A stretch of DNA of 64,000 nucleotides from Peribacillus cavernae (GTDB taxonomy: Bacteria; Bacillota; Bacilli; Bacillales; DSM-1321), in contig NZ_RYZZ01000018.1 of assembly GCF_003989135.1 (NCBI RefSeq), positions 1-64,000 on the forward strand, written 5' to 3'. The position numbers and the translations under genes were made by a program. Shown here piece after piece: positions 36,400 to 45,702 of this stretch. How positions within the stretch are numbered: the first letter of the stretch is position 1; each line of letters begins with the position of its first letter. The notes under the pieces are model-generated. The model saw nothing but the letters and a program-made list of their open reading frames with translations. It did not search any database and was not told the origin of the DNA.

Positions 36400-37389
36400 T
36401 TGGCGACAATTGCAGATGTAGCAAAGGAGGCAGGGCTTTCAAGAGCCACGGTATCAAGGGTAATCAATAATTATCAGTACGTTTCAGACGAGAAAAGGTT
36501 CCTTGTCCAGGAAGCGATGAAAGCATTGAATTACTTTCCAAACTCATCTGCACAAAAACTACGCAGTCAAAGAACCCAAACAATCGGGGTGCTGATCCCG
36601 GTACTTACGAATCCGTTCTTTGCTTACCTGCTTGAAGGTATTGATAGAATCGCTACCGACAATGCTTACCAGCTCTTAGTTTGTCAGACGAAATATGATC
36701 AACAGAAAGAAATTCACTTTTTAAATTATCTAAAGTCAAAACAAGTAGACGGGATTATCTTGACCTCAATCGAAAACAATTGGGAAACGATCGCTGCTTA
36801 CACTACATACGGCCCGATTGTTTTGTGCAATGAATACAGTGAGCAGACACTGGTTCCAATGGTCCGGCTGAATCAGCTTGAAGGAAGCTACCTAGGCACA
36901 TGCCATTTGATCAGACAGGGTCACCGAAAGATTGCTTACTGTCGCGGCGGGTATATGTCGCAATTGACAAAAGACCGCCATGCCGGGTATAAAAAAGCGT
37001 TAACGGAGTTTGGAATACCGTACAATAATGATTTCATTTTTAAAAACGTGTATGATCTCGAAGACGGAAAAAAGGTATTAAGAGATTCATTGGCAATGGA
37101 GAATCCGCCAACAGCCTTCTTTGCAGGAAGTGACCAGGTTGCAACTGGAATTGTGAAAGAAGCGATGAAACAGGGAAAGTCAGTACCCGGGGATATTGCA
37201 GTAATTGGTTTTGATGACCAGCCGATTGCAAGTGTTGTGGAACCTGCACTAACAACAATCAAGCAGCCAGCTGAGGAAATAGGCTACAAAGCCATGGAAG
37301 TGATGATCAAATCGATCGAAAGCGAACTCGAACCAAACGACATGGATATTCATCTACCGTTACAACTGATAGTACGCCATTCAACATAA
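36400..37389 (+). CDS. LacI-family transcriptional regulator of the sugar operon
   Basis: This 329-residue repressor has an N-terminal LacI helix-turn-helix (IADVAKEAGLSRATVSRVI) and a periplasmic-binding-like sugar domain (TIGVLIPVLTNPFFAYLLEG; IAVIGFDDQPIASVVEPALTT). The TTG at 36400 follows GGGGGGAGG and gives the usual start close to the HTH; the frame is open upstream through the operator. It is the first gene of a nine-gene run to 44875 and lies 26 bases before the binding protein, so it is probably autoregulated with the operon. The inducer is likely the transported glycoside or a product of it. Confidence 0.9.
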   Translation: MATIADVAKEAGLSRATVSRVINNYQYVSDEKRFLVQEAMKALNYFPNSSAQKLRSQRTQTIGVLIPVLTNPFFAYLLEGIDRIATDNAYQLLVCQTKYDQQKEIHFLNYLKSKQVDGIILTSIENNWETIAAYTTYGPIVLCNEYSEQTLVPMVRLNQLEGSYLGTCHLIRQGHRKIAYCRGGYMSQLTKDRHAGYKKALTEFGIPYNNDFIFKNVYDLEDGKKVLRDSLAMENPPTAFFAGSDQVATGIVKEAMKQGKSVPGDIAVIGFDDQPIASVVEPALTTIKQPAEEIGYKAMEVMIKSIESELEPNDMDIHLPLQLIVRHST

Positions 37390-37415
37390 CCCACAAACGA
37401 ACAGGGGGATTAAAA

Positions 37416-38717
37416 ATGAAGAAGAAAAAGGCTAAACTACTTACCGGTTTTATGGCACTCTCACTTATTTTAGGAGCTTGCAGCTCAAACGAAACAAGTT
37501 CAAACAGCAAAGAAGATGGCGGAAAGAAAGACAATAAAAAGGTCACGATCGTCTATTCACGTGGTAAAGATGTAACAAAAGGCACAGAGAAGATGGTAGA
37601 GGCATTTGAGAAAGCCCATCCTAATATTGATGTAAAATTCCGGGAAATGCCAGCAGATACCGGTCAATCACATGACGCCTATGTAACCGCCTTCAACGCG
37701 AAATCATCTGAAATTGATGTCATAGATATGGATGTAATCTGGCCGGCAGAGTTTGCCCAGGCAGGATACGTTTTGCCGCTGGACCGCTTTATCCAGCAGG
37801 ACGGCATTGATTTGAACGCCTACAACCAAGGTGCATTATCCGCTTCCCAATTCAATGGGAAGCAATGGGCAATGCCAAAGTTCATTGATGGCGGGCTTTT
37901 GTTTTATCGGAAAGACCTTGTAAAAGAAGAGGAAATTCCGAAGACATGGGATGAATTGCTTGCAAGTGCCAAAGAAAAGAAAGGAGAAGGCGGTACCAAG
38001 TTCGGATACATTCTACAAGCGAAGCAATATGAAGGTCTTGTATGTAATACGATCGAATTTGTTGCCTCATACGGCGGCCAGTTCATCGATGAAAACGGCA
38101 ATGTCGTCGTTAACTCTCCAGAAACAATTAAGGGGCTGAAAAAACTAGTCGAAATCGCCAAATCGGATGTTGTTCCGGGCAATGTAACAACATTCACGGA
38201 AATCGAATCTGATCAAGCTTTCATTGAAGGGCAAACGGTATTTCTCCGTAACTGGCCGTACGAATATGCCAGTGCTAACGACAAGGAAAAGTCCAAAATC
38301 GCCGGTAAAGTTGGGATTGCTCCGCTACCTGCCGGGGATAAGGGTTCTGCGGCAGCGCTTGGCGGCTGGCAGGCGGGAATCAGCAAGTATTCCAAGCATC
38401 CGAAAGAGGCATGGGAATTCTTGAAGTTCATGACGGGTCAGGAAGGGCAAAAAATTGATGCGATATACGGCGGACACGCACCAACAATTACAAAGCTTTA
38501 TGAGGATCAGGAAGTTTTGGAGGCTAATCCAACATTCGCTGACAAAGGATTTGTAGAAGGTTTAAATTCGGCTGTGTCACGACCTGTTGCACCGAACTAT
38601 CCTGAAATCTCTGAAATCATCCAGATTCAAGTTTCGAAGGCGATAGCAGGGGAGCAAACGGTTGAGCAAGCTGTGAAGAATATGGAAACAGAAATGAAAG
38701 CAAAACTTGTAAAGTAA
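37416..38717 (+). CDS. ABC transporter sugar-binding lipoprotein
   Basis: This 433-residue family-1 solute-binding protein has a lipoprotein signal with lipobox LILGAC (Cys near residue 22) and then an Asn/Ser/Lys linker. The mature part shows DVIDMDVIWPAEFAQAGYV and GGWQAGISKYSKHPKEAWEFLKFMTG, as in maltose, trehalose and glycoside binding proteins. It captures the substrate outside the membrane for the two permeases that follow. The start follows ACAGGGGG. The ligand cannot be named; the trehalose-utilisation (thu) neighbours suggest a disaccharide or glycoside. Confidence 0.92.
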   Translation: MKKKKAKLLTGFMALSLILGACSSNETSSNSKEDGGKKDNKKVTIVYSRGKDVTKGTEKMVEAFEKAHPNIDVKFREMPADTGQSHDAYVTAFNAKSSEIDVIDMDVIWPAEFAQAGYVLPLDRFIQQDGIDLNAYNQGALSASQFNGKQWAMPKFIDGGLLFYRKDLVKEEEIPKTWDELLASAKEKKGEGGTKFGYILQAKQYEGLVCNTIEFVASYGGQFIDENGNVVVNSPETIKGLKKLVEIAKSDVVPGNVTTFTEIESDQAFIEGQTVFLRNWPYEYASANDKEKSKIAGKVGIAPLPAGDKGSAAALGGWQAGISKYSKHPKEAWEFLKFMTGQEGQKIDAIYGGHAPTITKLYEDQEVLEANPTFADKGFVEGLNSAVSRPVAPNYPEISEIIQIQVSKAIAGEQTVEQAVKNMETEMKAKLVK

Positions 38718-38791
38718 TGTTTTTGAGGAAATGAGGGTAGCCTTCGACCCGTGGAGGCTGCTCCACTTTCTACAAAAGGGAGGGTGTGCTT

Positions 38792-40168
38792 TTGAAAAAT
38801 CAAGCCCTGAACATTGATAATAACCCTGAGAATAAAGACGTGAGGGTTGTTACGAAAAAAAGCAAAAAAAATAAAGGGAAATGGAAACGATCAGAAAGTA
38901 CATATGGGTATTTACTTGTTGCACCTGCACTGCTTTTAATCCTTATGATTGCCATTTGGCCGGTTTTGCAATCTTTTTACTATAGCCTTTTTGATTTAAG
39001 ATTAAACAATCCGACCAAATCCGAGGTTCACTTAAGCTACAACATTGATCTTGATCGCTATTTAAACAATTTTCCATTTTTGTTAGGTGGGATTGATAAC
39101 GAAATTAGAAGCGGAAATGCTCCAGAACAATTAGAGAAGATCAAACAAAAGTTAACTGAAATTGATCAAAAAGTTCAGGACTCCAAAGGTATAAAGACGC
39201 AATATGATAAAGTGAATGAGAAACTGACGAACTTTGAACAAATCGATCAGAAGCTTAGTGTAGCGAAGCTTGATAAAGATACGGCACAATCTGTTCTTAA
39301 AGAAGTGAACGAAGTAAATGAAGAACTGGGAAAGGTAGCTTCAACAATGAAGCTTAGCCAGGAAAAAAAATTGCTCGGACTTTCTGCCGGGTTAGGGGAT
39401 TCGATCATAAAGCCGAATTTTATCGGCTTTAAGCATTATCAAGATAATCTTTCAGAGCGCCGTATGTGGAATGCCCTTGGTAATACGGTCCTGTTCTCAG
39501 TTATATCTGTAGCAGTTGAGCTTGTCTTGGGACTTGCCATTGCCCTATTGATTAACAAAGTGTTTTTCGGCCGTGGTTTGATAAGAGCCAGCATTCTGAT
39601 TCCATGGGCCATTCCTACCGCCGTTTCAGCCTTGATGTGGAAATTCCTCTATGATGGCCAAAATGGGATTGTCGCGAAGTTATTTGAAGATATCGGGCTT
39701 GTGGATAGTATGTCTAAACTTTTGACGACAGATACTGGAGCTATGTTTTCGGTTATTTTCGCTGATGTATGGAAAACAACTCCCTATATGGCTTTACTGT
39801 TGCTGGCAGGCCTGCAAACGATACCGAGCTCTTTATATGAAGCGGCATCGATTGACGGGGCTGGAAAGTGGAGGCAGTTTATTTCGATTACCCTGCCATT
39901 GTTAAAATCCAGTCTGTTGGTTGCCCTGCTTTTCCGTACACTCGATGCCTTCCGGGTATTTGACTTGATTTATGTATTAACAGGCGGCGGGCCTGCGAAC
40001 TCGACGGAAACGATTTCAATCCTTGCGTATAAAGTTATGTTTTCACAAACCAATTTCGGTGAAGGATCGGCGCTGTCGGTAATTATTTTTATCTGTGTCG
40101 CAATTATTTCGATGCTTTTCATTAAACTTTTGGGTAAGGATCTCTTGAACGATAGCTCGGAAAAATAG
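38792..40168 (+). CDS. ABC sugar permease, MalF type, with long extracytoplasmic insertion
   Basis: This 458-residue membrane protein has its first helix near 45-68, then about 140 mostly charged helical residues (LEKIKQKLTEIDQKVQ, VNEKLTNFEQIDQKL, EVNEVNEELGKVAST), and then the conserved permease core with the EAA loop LYEAASIDGAGKWRQF. The insertion is predicted to be extracytoplasmic and coiled-coil-like; it stands where MalF has its P2 domain. Ordinary CUT1 permeases have about 290-320 residues. The start is TTG at 38792 (AAAGGGAGG 8 bases upstream); GTG at 38786 is too close. Confidence 0.88.
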   Translation: MKNQALNIDNNPENKDVRVVTKKSKKNKGKWKRSESTYGYLLVAPALLLILMIAIWPVLQSFYYSLFDLRLNNPTKSEVHLSYNIDLDRYLNNFPFLLGGIDNEIRSGNAPEQLEKIKQKLTEIDQKVQDSKGIKTQYDKVNEKLTNFEQIDQKLSVAKLDKDTAQSVLKEVNEVNEELGKVASTMKLSQEKKLLGLSAGLGDSIIKPNFIGFKHYQDNLSERRMWNALGNTVLFSVISVAVELVLGLAIALLINKVFFGRGLIRASILIPWAIPTAVSALMWKFLYDGQNGIVAKLFEDIGLVDSMSKLLTTDTGAMFSVIFADVWKTTPYMALLLLAGLQTIPSSLYEAASIDGAGKWRQFISITLPLLKSSLLVALLFRTLDAFRVFDLIYVLTGGGPANSTETISILAYKVMFSQTNFGEGSALSVIIFICVAIISMLFIKLLGKDLLNDSSEK

Positions 40169-40185
40169 GAAGGTGGGGGATGATT

Positions 40186-41013
40186 ATGCAGAAAAAAGCC
40201 GGCCCGTTTTTTTACCTTTTTCTTACAGTATTCGTCCTTATCGTCATGTTTCCATTTTTATGGATGGCGATCAGCTCAATTAAGCCAGTAACCGAATTGT
40301 TCGGTGATAAGGCGTTTACCCCTTATACAAAGAATCCGACGTTTCAAAACTACGTTTCCGTGTTCGTCGATTTTCCATTTTTACGATATTTGTGGAACAG
40401 CTTCGTTGTCGCTTCGATTACAACGATTTATACCGTAATTGTCGCTTCTTTTGCGGCATACGCTATTGCAAGGTTGAATTTTAAAGGAAAAACGGTGATA
40501 CTTGGTATCGTATTGTCGGTAACGATGTTCCCGCAAATAGCAACGATTTCACCTATCTACATCTTTTTAAAAAACGTCGGCCTGACCAACTCGTATTTGG
40601 GACTGATCATTCCTTATACAACGATCACGCTTCCTTTATCGATCTGGCTTCTTGTCTCATTTTTCAGAAAAATCCCATTTGATTTGGAAGAAGCCGCAAA
40701 GGTGGATGGTGCTTCGATGATGCAAACGTATTGGAAGGTAATTTTGCCTCTTGCTGTGCCGGGGGTATTTACAACCGCGATTCTTGTTTTTATTGCAGCA
40801 TGGAATGAATTTCTCTTTGCCTTGACAATTAACACCGATGACGAATATAAAACGGTACCAATTGGAATTTCGCTGTTTCAGGGCCAATTCTCGATCCCCT
40901 GGGGCGAAATTTCCGCAGCGACGGTTGTCGTTACAGTCCCGCTTGTGATAATGGTGTTATTGTTCCAGCGGCGAATTGTTTCCGGTCTGACTTCAGGTTC
41001 GGTAAAAGAATAA
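40186..41013 (+). CDS. ABC sugar permease, MalG type
   Basis: This 275-residue CUT1 inner-membrane permease has six predicted helices and the EAA loop [22 protein letters not shown] that docks with the ATPase. It pairs with the preceding MalF-type protein. The ATG at 40186 sits 7 bases from GGTGGGGG; the ATG at 40180 is too close. No ATPase gene is present in the operon, so energy probably comes from a shared MsmX-like ATPase encoded elsewhere, as is common in Bacillus. Confidence 0.92.
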   Translation: MQKKAGPFFYLFLTVFVLIVMFPFLWMAISSIKPVTELFGDKAFTPYTKNPTFQNYVSVFVDFPFLRYLWNSFVVASITTIYTVIVASFAAYAIARLNFKGKTVILGIVLSVTMFPQIATISPIYIFLKNVGLTNSYLGLIIPYTTITLPLSIWLLVSFFRKIPFDLEEAAKVDGASMMQTYWKVILPLAVPGVFTTAILVFIAAWNEFLFALTINTDDEYKTVPIGISLFQGQFSIPWGEISAATVVVTVPLVIMVLLFQRRIVSGLTSGSVKE

Positions 41014-41032
41014 TGTAAAGGAGCTGATTGAT

Positions 41033-41755
41033 TTGGTAAAAGTGACAGTCTGGAATGAAAACCGCCACGAAAACAAGAATCCGCTTGTCAGAAGTGTATA
41101 CCCAACGGGCATTCACGGTGCGATTGCGGAATTTCTCAGGCAGGAAAGCTTTGAGGTGCGGACAGCGACGCTTGATGAGCCGGAACATGGATTGACTGAT
41201 GAAGTTCTAAATAACACCAATGTCCTCATTTGGTGGGGGCACACCGCCCATGAGGAAGTAAGGGATGAAGTGGTCGAGAAGGTAAGGCTGCGCGTACTGG
41301 ACGGCATGGGCCTGGTTGTTCTTCACTCGGGACACTTTTCAAAAGTTTTCAAGAAGCTAATGGGGACAACGTGCGATCTTAAATGGCGTGATACGGGCGA
41401 GAAAGAACGGCTTTGGGTCGTGAATCCAGGCCATCCGATTGCAAGCGGTGTGGGAGAATTTATTGAGCTTGAGAAAGAAGAGATGTATGGAGAGCATTTC
41501 GATATTCCAACCCCTGATGAGCTGGTATTTGTCAGCTGGTTTGAGGGAGGAGAGGTATTTAGAAGCGGCTGTACATATACTCGTGGAAACGGAAAAGTTT
41601 TTTACTTTCGCCCGGGTCATGAGACATTTCCGACTTATTACAACGCCGATATTCAGCGGGTGATTGCAAATGCGGTGAACTGGGCAAAGCCTGTCGAGCG
41701 TAACAGGCCAGTATACGGAAATGCAAAATCCTTGGAAAAGATCAGCAGTAAATAA
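41033..41755 (+). CDS. thuA: ThuA-domain protein (trehalose utilisation family)
   Basis: This 240-residue glutamine-amidotransferase-like protein matches the ThuA family ([74 protein letters not shown]). In Sinorhizobium thuA and thuB act in catabolism of trehalose and related disaccharides through 3-keto intermediates. It starts with TTG at 41033 after AAAGGAGCTGATTGA. The next two genes are oxidoreductases of the ThuB superfamily, which strengthens the pathway link. Confidence 0.88.
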   Translation: MVKVTVWNENRHENKNPLVRSVYPTGIHGAIAEFLRQESFEVRTATLDEPEHGLTDEVLNNTNVLIWWGHTAHEEVRDEVVEKVRLRVLDGMGLVVLHSGHFSKVFKKLMGTTCDLKWRDTGEKERLWVVNPGHPIASGVGEFIELEKEEMYGEHFDIPTPDELVFVSWFEGGEVFRSGCTYTRGNGKVFYFRPGHETFPTYYNADIQRVIANAVNWAKPVERNRPVYGNAKSLEKISSK

Positions 41756-41775
41756 CATTCGGGGAGGAAATGAAC

Positions 41776-42810
41776 ATGAAGAAAGTAAAAATCGCAGTGA
41801 TTGGCTGTGGAAGCATTGCGCAGCATCGACACCTGCCTGAGTATGCAGCAATTGAATCCGTGGAAATTGTCGCCGTGTGTGATATTGTTAAGGAACGAGC
41901 AAATGAAGTCGCTGAAAAATATAACGCCAGGGCATATACATCCTATAAGGATTTACTTGCGGATCAAGAAATCGATGCGGTAAGTGTCTGCACACCAAAC
42001 TATTTACATGCATCCATTACCGTTGACGCGCTGAATGCCGGCAAGCACGTACTATGTGAAAAACCTATGGCGACTTCTAAAACAGAAGCAGAAGCAATGA
42101 TTACAGCGGCCAGTCAAAACAATAAAAAATTAATGATTGGGCATAATCAGCGCTTTGTCAGTTCGCATGTTCAGGCTAGGGAATTGATTGAGAGCGGTGA
42201 AGTCGGCAGAATTTACAGCTTCCGAACTGCATTCGGACACGGCGGCCCTGAAGACTGGAGTATAGACGGGAAGAAGAGCTGGTTCTTCAAAAAAGAGCAG
42301 GCGTTCATTGGTGCGATGGGTGATCTCGGCGTACATAAAACAGATCTCCTCCGTTATTTGCTTGCTGAAGAAATTACCGAGGTGGCCGCGTTTGTGGAAA
42401 CAAGTGCTAAGAGTAACTCTGATGTAGATGACAATGCAGTATGTATCCTAAAAACACAGAGCGGAATTATTGGGACGCTGGCCGCCAGCTGGTCCTATGT
42501 TTCAAGTGAAGATAATTCAACGATCATCTACGGGGAACATGCTATCTTGCGGCTTGAAGAGGATCCACAGCATTCGGTAGTTGCACAATACAAAAATGGC
42601 GAAGTAGTAAAGTATGAATTAGAGCAAATCCAATCCAATGAAGAAGGCGGACAACAGAGCAACTCCCATGTGATTGACCAGTTTGTCGGAAGCCTATTGA
42701 ACGATACTGAGGTGCCTGTAAGCGGTACGGAGGGAATGAAATCGCTCAACGTGATCCTTGCCGCTCTTGAAGCGAATGAAACGAAAACGGTTGTCCAGGT
42801 AGCCCCGTAG
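41776..42810 (+). CDS. Gfo/Idh/MocA-family NAD(P)-dependent oxidoreductase (first)
   Basis: This 344-residue protein has an N-terminal Rossmann fold (VKIAVIGCGSIAQHRHLPEY), the family motif CEKPMATSKTEAEAM with its active-site Lys-Pro near 95, and a C-terminal alpha/beta domain (GDLGVHKTDLLRYLL). Members oxidise sugar hydroxyls, including C3 of glycosides as ThuB does. The start ATG 41776 is 8 bases from GGGGAGG. It lies between thuA and a second, different family member, suggesting successive or reverse redox steps on one substrate. Confidence 0.9.
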   Translation: MKKVKIAVIGCGSIAQHRHLPEYAAIESVEIVAVCDIVKERANEVAEKYNARAYTSYKDLLADQEIDAVSVCTPNYLHASITVDALNAGKHVLCEKPMATSKTEAEAMITAASQNNKKLMIGHNQRFVSSHVQARELIESGEVGRIYSFRTAFGHGGPEDWSIDGKKSWFFKKEQAFIGAMGDLGVHKTDLLRYLLAEEITEVAAFVETSAKSNSDVDDNAVCILKTQSGIIGTLAASWSYVSSEDNSTIIYGEHAILRLEEDPQHSVVAQYKNGEVVKYELEQIQSNEEGGQQSNSHVIDQFVGSLLNDTEVPVSGTEGMKSLNVILAALEANETKTVVQVAP

Positions 42811-42841
42811 GAAACAACCGATACGTAAAAGAGGTGTAGTC

Positions 42842-43864
42842 ATGAGTAAATTGCGGATTGGTCTTATCGGAGTCGGCGGAATCGCTACCGAAAGGCATAT
42901 TCCTACCTTGTTAAAACTAGCGGACCGGGTTACAATTGCAGCCGTGAGCGATATTGATGAAGACCGCGCAAATATGGTTGCTTCCACTTACAACATTCCA
43001 AAGGCTTATCAAAATCATCAGGAAATGTTCAATGAAGTGGATGCAGTTGTCATCAGTACACCAAATAAATTCCATGCTGAAATGTCAATTGCGGCGTTTG
43101 AAGCAGGCCTTCATGTATTTTGTGAAAAACCGATGGCACTTTCAACCGCCGATTGTGAAGCGATGATTTCAGCCTCCGTATCAGCTGGCAAAATTCTCGC
43201 AATTGGCTACCATTATCGATTCATGAAGGAAGCTCAGGGTGCAAAAAGGATGATGCAGGCAGGAGAAATTGGCAATCCGCTAGTTGTACGGGTCCAAGCA
43301 TTAAGAAGGCGGAAGGTACCTGGTTGGGGTGTGTTTACGAATAGGGAGCTTCAGGGAGGAGGCAGCTTAATCGATTACGGATGCCATCTCCTTGATCTTG
43401 CCCTCTGGTTAATGGGCAGCCCCAAACTGATTGAAGTGACAGGAGCGACCTATAATGCGTTAAGCCGGACGCCGGGGCAGGTTAATCAGTGGGGCAGTTT
43501 CAATCATAAAACCTTTAATGTGGATGATCATGTAACAGCGTATATGAAGTTTGCCAATGGCATTTCGCTGATGCTTGAAACTTCCTGGTCCAGCAACATA
43601 ACCGAAGACGTTGTCCAAAACGTGAGCATTTCAGGAGATAGAGGTGGTCTTGACGTCTTTCCGTTATCGATTAATTATCCAAAACACGGCATGCTTTTCA
43701 ACAGCGAAGCCGTCTGGATTCCGGGCGAAGATGATCCTGCCTTGCCTCAAGCAGAAAATTTTATCAATGCCTGTATGGGGCTGGAAGATCAAGTCGTAAA
43801 ACCGGAAGAAGCGCTGCAGGTTTCATCAATCATTGAAAAAATTTACGAAAGCGCTCATCAATAA
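42842..43864 (+). CDS. Gfo/Idh/MocA-family NAD(P)-dependent oxidoreductase (second)
   Basis: This 340-residue member has the Rossmann motif IGLIGVGGIATERHIPTL, the CEKPMALSTADCEAM active-site segment and LIDYGCHLLDLALWLMG with its catalytic histidine. It is clearly diverged from the preceding gene, so this is not a recent duplication. The start follows AAAAGAGGTGTAGTC. It probably acts on the same sugar pathway. Confidence 0.9.
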   Translation: MSKLRIGLIGVGGIATERHIPTLLKLADRVTIAAVSDIDEDRANMVASTYNIPKAYQNHQEMFNEVDAVVISTPNKFHAEMSIAAFEAGLHVFCEKPMALSTADCEAMISASVSAGKILAIGYHYRFMKEAQGAKRMMQAGEIGNPLVVRVQALRRRKVPGWGVFTNRELQGGGSLIDYGCHLLDLALWLMGSPKLIEVTGATYNALSRTPGQVNQWGSFNHKTFNVDDHVTAYMKFANGISLMLETSWSSNITEDVVQNVSISGDRGGLDVFPLSINYPKHGMLFNSEAVWIPGEDDPALPQAENFINACMGLEDQVVKPEEALQVSSIIEKIYESAHQ

Positions 43865-43906
43865 AGGACAACTATACGATGACAAGCTGAAAGGATGAAT
43901 GCAGCA

Positions 43907-44875
43907 ATGAAACTAGGAGTATTTACCGTCTTATTCGCAGACAAATCTTTTGAGGAAATGCTCGATTATGTAAAAGCATCAGGAGTATCGGCAGTGGAAA
44001 TCGGAACGGGGAACTATCCCGGAAAAGCTCACTGTGACCTGGACGGTTTATTGGAAAGCGAGGAAAAACGGAAGGATTATTTGAAGCAGATCGAATCAAG
44101 AGGCCTTACAATCAGTGCCTTCAGTTGCCATGGCAACCCGATTTCGCCTGACAAAGCTTTTGCTGAAGAGTCACATGATACGTTCAAGAAAACCGTCCTG
44201 CTCGCGGAGTTAATGAACGTTCCCGTCGTGAACTGCTTTTCCGGAACAGCGGGTGATCAGGAAGGAGCGAAATATCCGAACTGGCCGGTCGTTCCATGGC
44301 CGAATGAATATGGGGATGTGTTGAAGTGGCAGTGGGAAGAAAAACTGGTTCCATATTGGAAAGAGTGGGGAAAATATGCTCAGGATCATCATGTGAAAAT
44401 TGGCTTGGAACTCCATGGAGGTTTTTTAGTCCACACGCCGTATACGCTGCTTAAGTTGAGGGAGCTGACATGTGATGCGATTGGGGCCAATTTGGATCCT
44501 AGCCATTTATGGTGGCAGGGAATTGATCCCGTTGCGGCGATAAAAATTCTCGGTAAAGAAAATGCGATTCACCATTTCCATGCAAAGGATACCTACATTG
44601 ACCAGGACAATGTCAACATGTACGGCTTAACCGATATGCAGCCATATGGAGAAGTCCAAACAAGGGCATGGACCTTCCGCTCTGTCGGCTGCGGCCACAG
44701 CAACCAGGAATGGTCAGATATGATGAGCGCGCTGCGCACATTTGGCTATGACTATGTAGTCAGCATTGAACACGAAGATCCGTTAATGTCGATTGAAGAA
44801 GGATTTAAACGCGCTGTCGGCAATCTTCGTTCGATTCTGATCGAGGAGCAGCCATCCGCGATGTGGTGGGTATAA
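43907..44875 (+). CDS. Sugar phosphate isomerase/epimerase (TIM barrel)
   Basis: This 322-residue protein of the AP-endonuclease-2/xylose-isomerase-like TIM barrel family has metal-ligand motifs LELHGGFLVHTP, GANLDPSHLWWQG, HHFHAKDTY and SIEHEDPLMS. Such enzymes isomerise or cleave keto-sugars and often accompany Gfo/Idh oxidoreductases. The start is uncertain: ATG 43895 touches the GAAAGG site, while ATG 43907 is 12 bases away and gives the usual MKLGVF N-terminus. It is the last gene of the operon, followed by a 15-bp perfect terminator. Confidence 0.88.
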   Translation: MKLGVFTVLFADKSFEEMLDYVKASGVSAVEIGTGNYPGKAHCDLDGLLESEEKRKDYLKQIESRGLTISAFSCHGNPISPDKAFAEESHDTFKKTVLLAELMNVPVVNCFSGTAGDQEGAKYPNWPVVPWPNEYGDVLKWQWEEKLVPYWKEWGKYAQDHHVKIGLELHGGFLVHTPYTLLKLRELTCDAIGANLDPSHLWWQGIDPVAAIKILGKENAIHHFHAKDTYIDQDNVNMYGLTDMQPYGEVQTRAWTFRSVGCGHSNQEWSDMMSALRTFGYDYVVSIEHEDPLMSIEEGFKRAVGNLRSILIEEQPSAMWWV

Positions 44876-44893
44876 AGTTATAAAACAATTGTA

Positions 44894-44937
44894 ACGAAAT
44901 AAGCAGGGTGTCCCAAAGGGTCCCCTGCTTATTTCGT
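44894..44937 (+). terminator. Terminator of the sugar operon
   Basis: A perfect 15-bp stem (ACGAAATAAGCAGGG and complement) with a 14-nt loop closes the operon. Confidence 0.85.
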
Positions 44938-44981
44938 ATAGTTATAAGTTTCGAGACACCTTAAAATCAACTATATCGACA

Positions 44982-45006
44982 TAAGATATAGTGATGCTCT
45001 TGCTAT
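44982..45006. repeat. Partial copy of the PadR-gene operator
   Basis: A 25-base stretch beginning TAAGATATAGTGATGC matches the dyad region before the padR gene (45647-45671) at 20 of 25 positions. It lies downstream of yneR with no promoter that it would obviously control. Confidence 0.6.
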
Positions 45007-45090
45007 TTAAAATTACAGAAAGGTCTCTGGGTCAAACCATAAGTAGAACTTAAGAATAAAGCCGACATCAAATCACGATATCTGCTCTAT

Positions 45091-45384
45091 TTATTTCTGA
45101 TACTCAAATTCTGGTTCGTCAGCAGTTGAATTAAACTCGACCGACAAATCGTGACCATCAAAGTACCAAAAATCCTCTTCTTCAATATAAAAGATAATTC
45201 CTTGTTTGTTCGTTTCCACTCCGATATTGCGCGTTTCATTCTCAATAGAAACACCAAGGGAAAAACCGCTTTGAACCTTACTTGATCCCCCGTAGCGGGC
45301 AAAAAAACGAACCTTATCCCCGTTTTTCAGGCCTATTTCATCCTTATACCAGTTTGCTGCTTCGTCAGAGATGACCAGATTCAT
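45091..45384 (-). CDS. yneR: HesB/YadR/YfhF-family protein YneR
   Basis: This 97-residue protein of the HesB-like family (ISDEAANWYKDEIGLKNGD, VRFFARYGGSSKVQSGFSLG, GIIFYIEEEDFWYFDGHDL) lacks the conserved iron-sulfur scaffold cysteines, as B. subtilis YneR does, so it should not carry a cluster the way IscA does. The start follows AAAGAAGGAGATTTAA. It is on the opposite strand to its neighbours. A second, selenocysteine-containing HesB-type protein lies only 800 bases away. Confidence 0.88.
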   Translation of the reverse strand: MNLVISDEAANWYKDEIGLKNGDKVRFFARYGGSSKVQSGFSLGVSIENETRNIGVETNKQGIIFYIEEEDFWYFDGHDLSVEFNSTADEPEFEYQK

Positions 45385-45646
45385 TTAAATCTCCTTCTTT
45401 CTTAAGCAATGATAATATTATAAAGGATAATCGAAAATGAAGCGAGTAAAGCAGGTTGAAACAGAGGAACCAAACTCTTTTTCGATATTGCTATTTCTAA
45501 ATAATAATAAGTTGATTGTTTAGTTCTTTATATAGAACAATCAAATAGATTTACTTTGTGGGGCTACCTGGAGGGTGTCTAAATAGATAGGCGAAAAAAG
45601 CCTCATAGATAGTTAGTTGCTATTGCATTCGAATGCTATTTAGTCT
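45385..45646. other. Divergent gap between yneR and padR
   Basis: No gene is seen. It contains a 12-bp palindrome GCATTCGAATGC at about 45625-45636 and AT-rich promoter-like sequence for yneR (minus). I could not fix a promoter. Confidence 0.4.
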
Positions 45647-45673
45647 TAAGATATAGTAATACTATTACTATAT
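45647..45673 (+). promoter_or_regulatory. Operator dyad before padR gene
   Basis: ATATAGTAATA (45651-45661), one base, then its exact complement (45663-45673): a perfect 23-bp dyad 30 bases before the padR start. It is likely the autoregulatory PadR site and overlaps the promoter region. Confidence 0.7.
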
Positions 45674-45702
45674 TCTAAAACGATATAGAGGAGGGTGATC
45701 TC

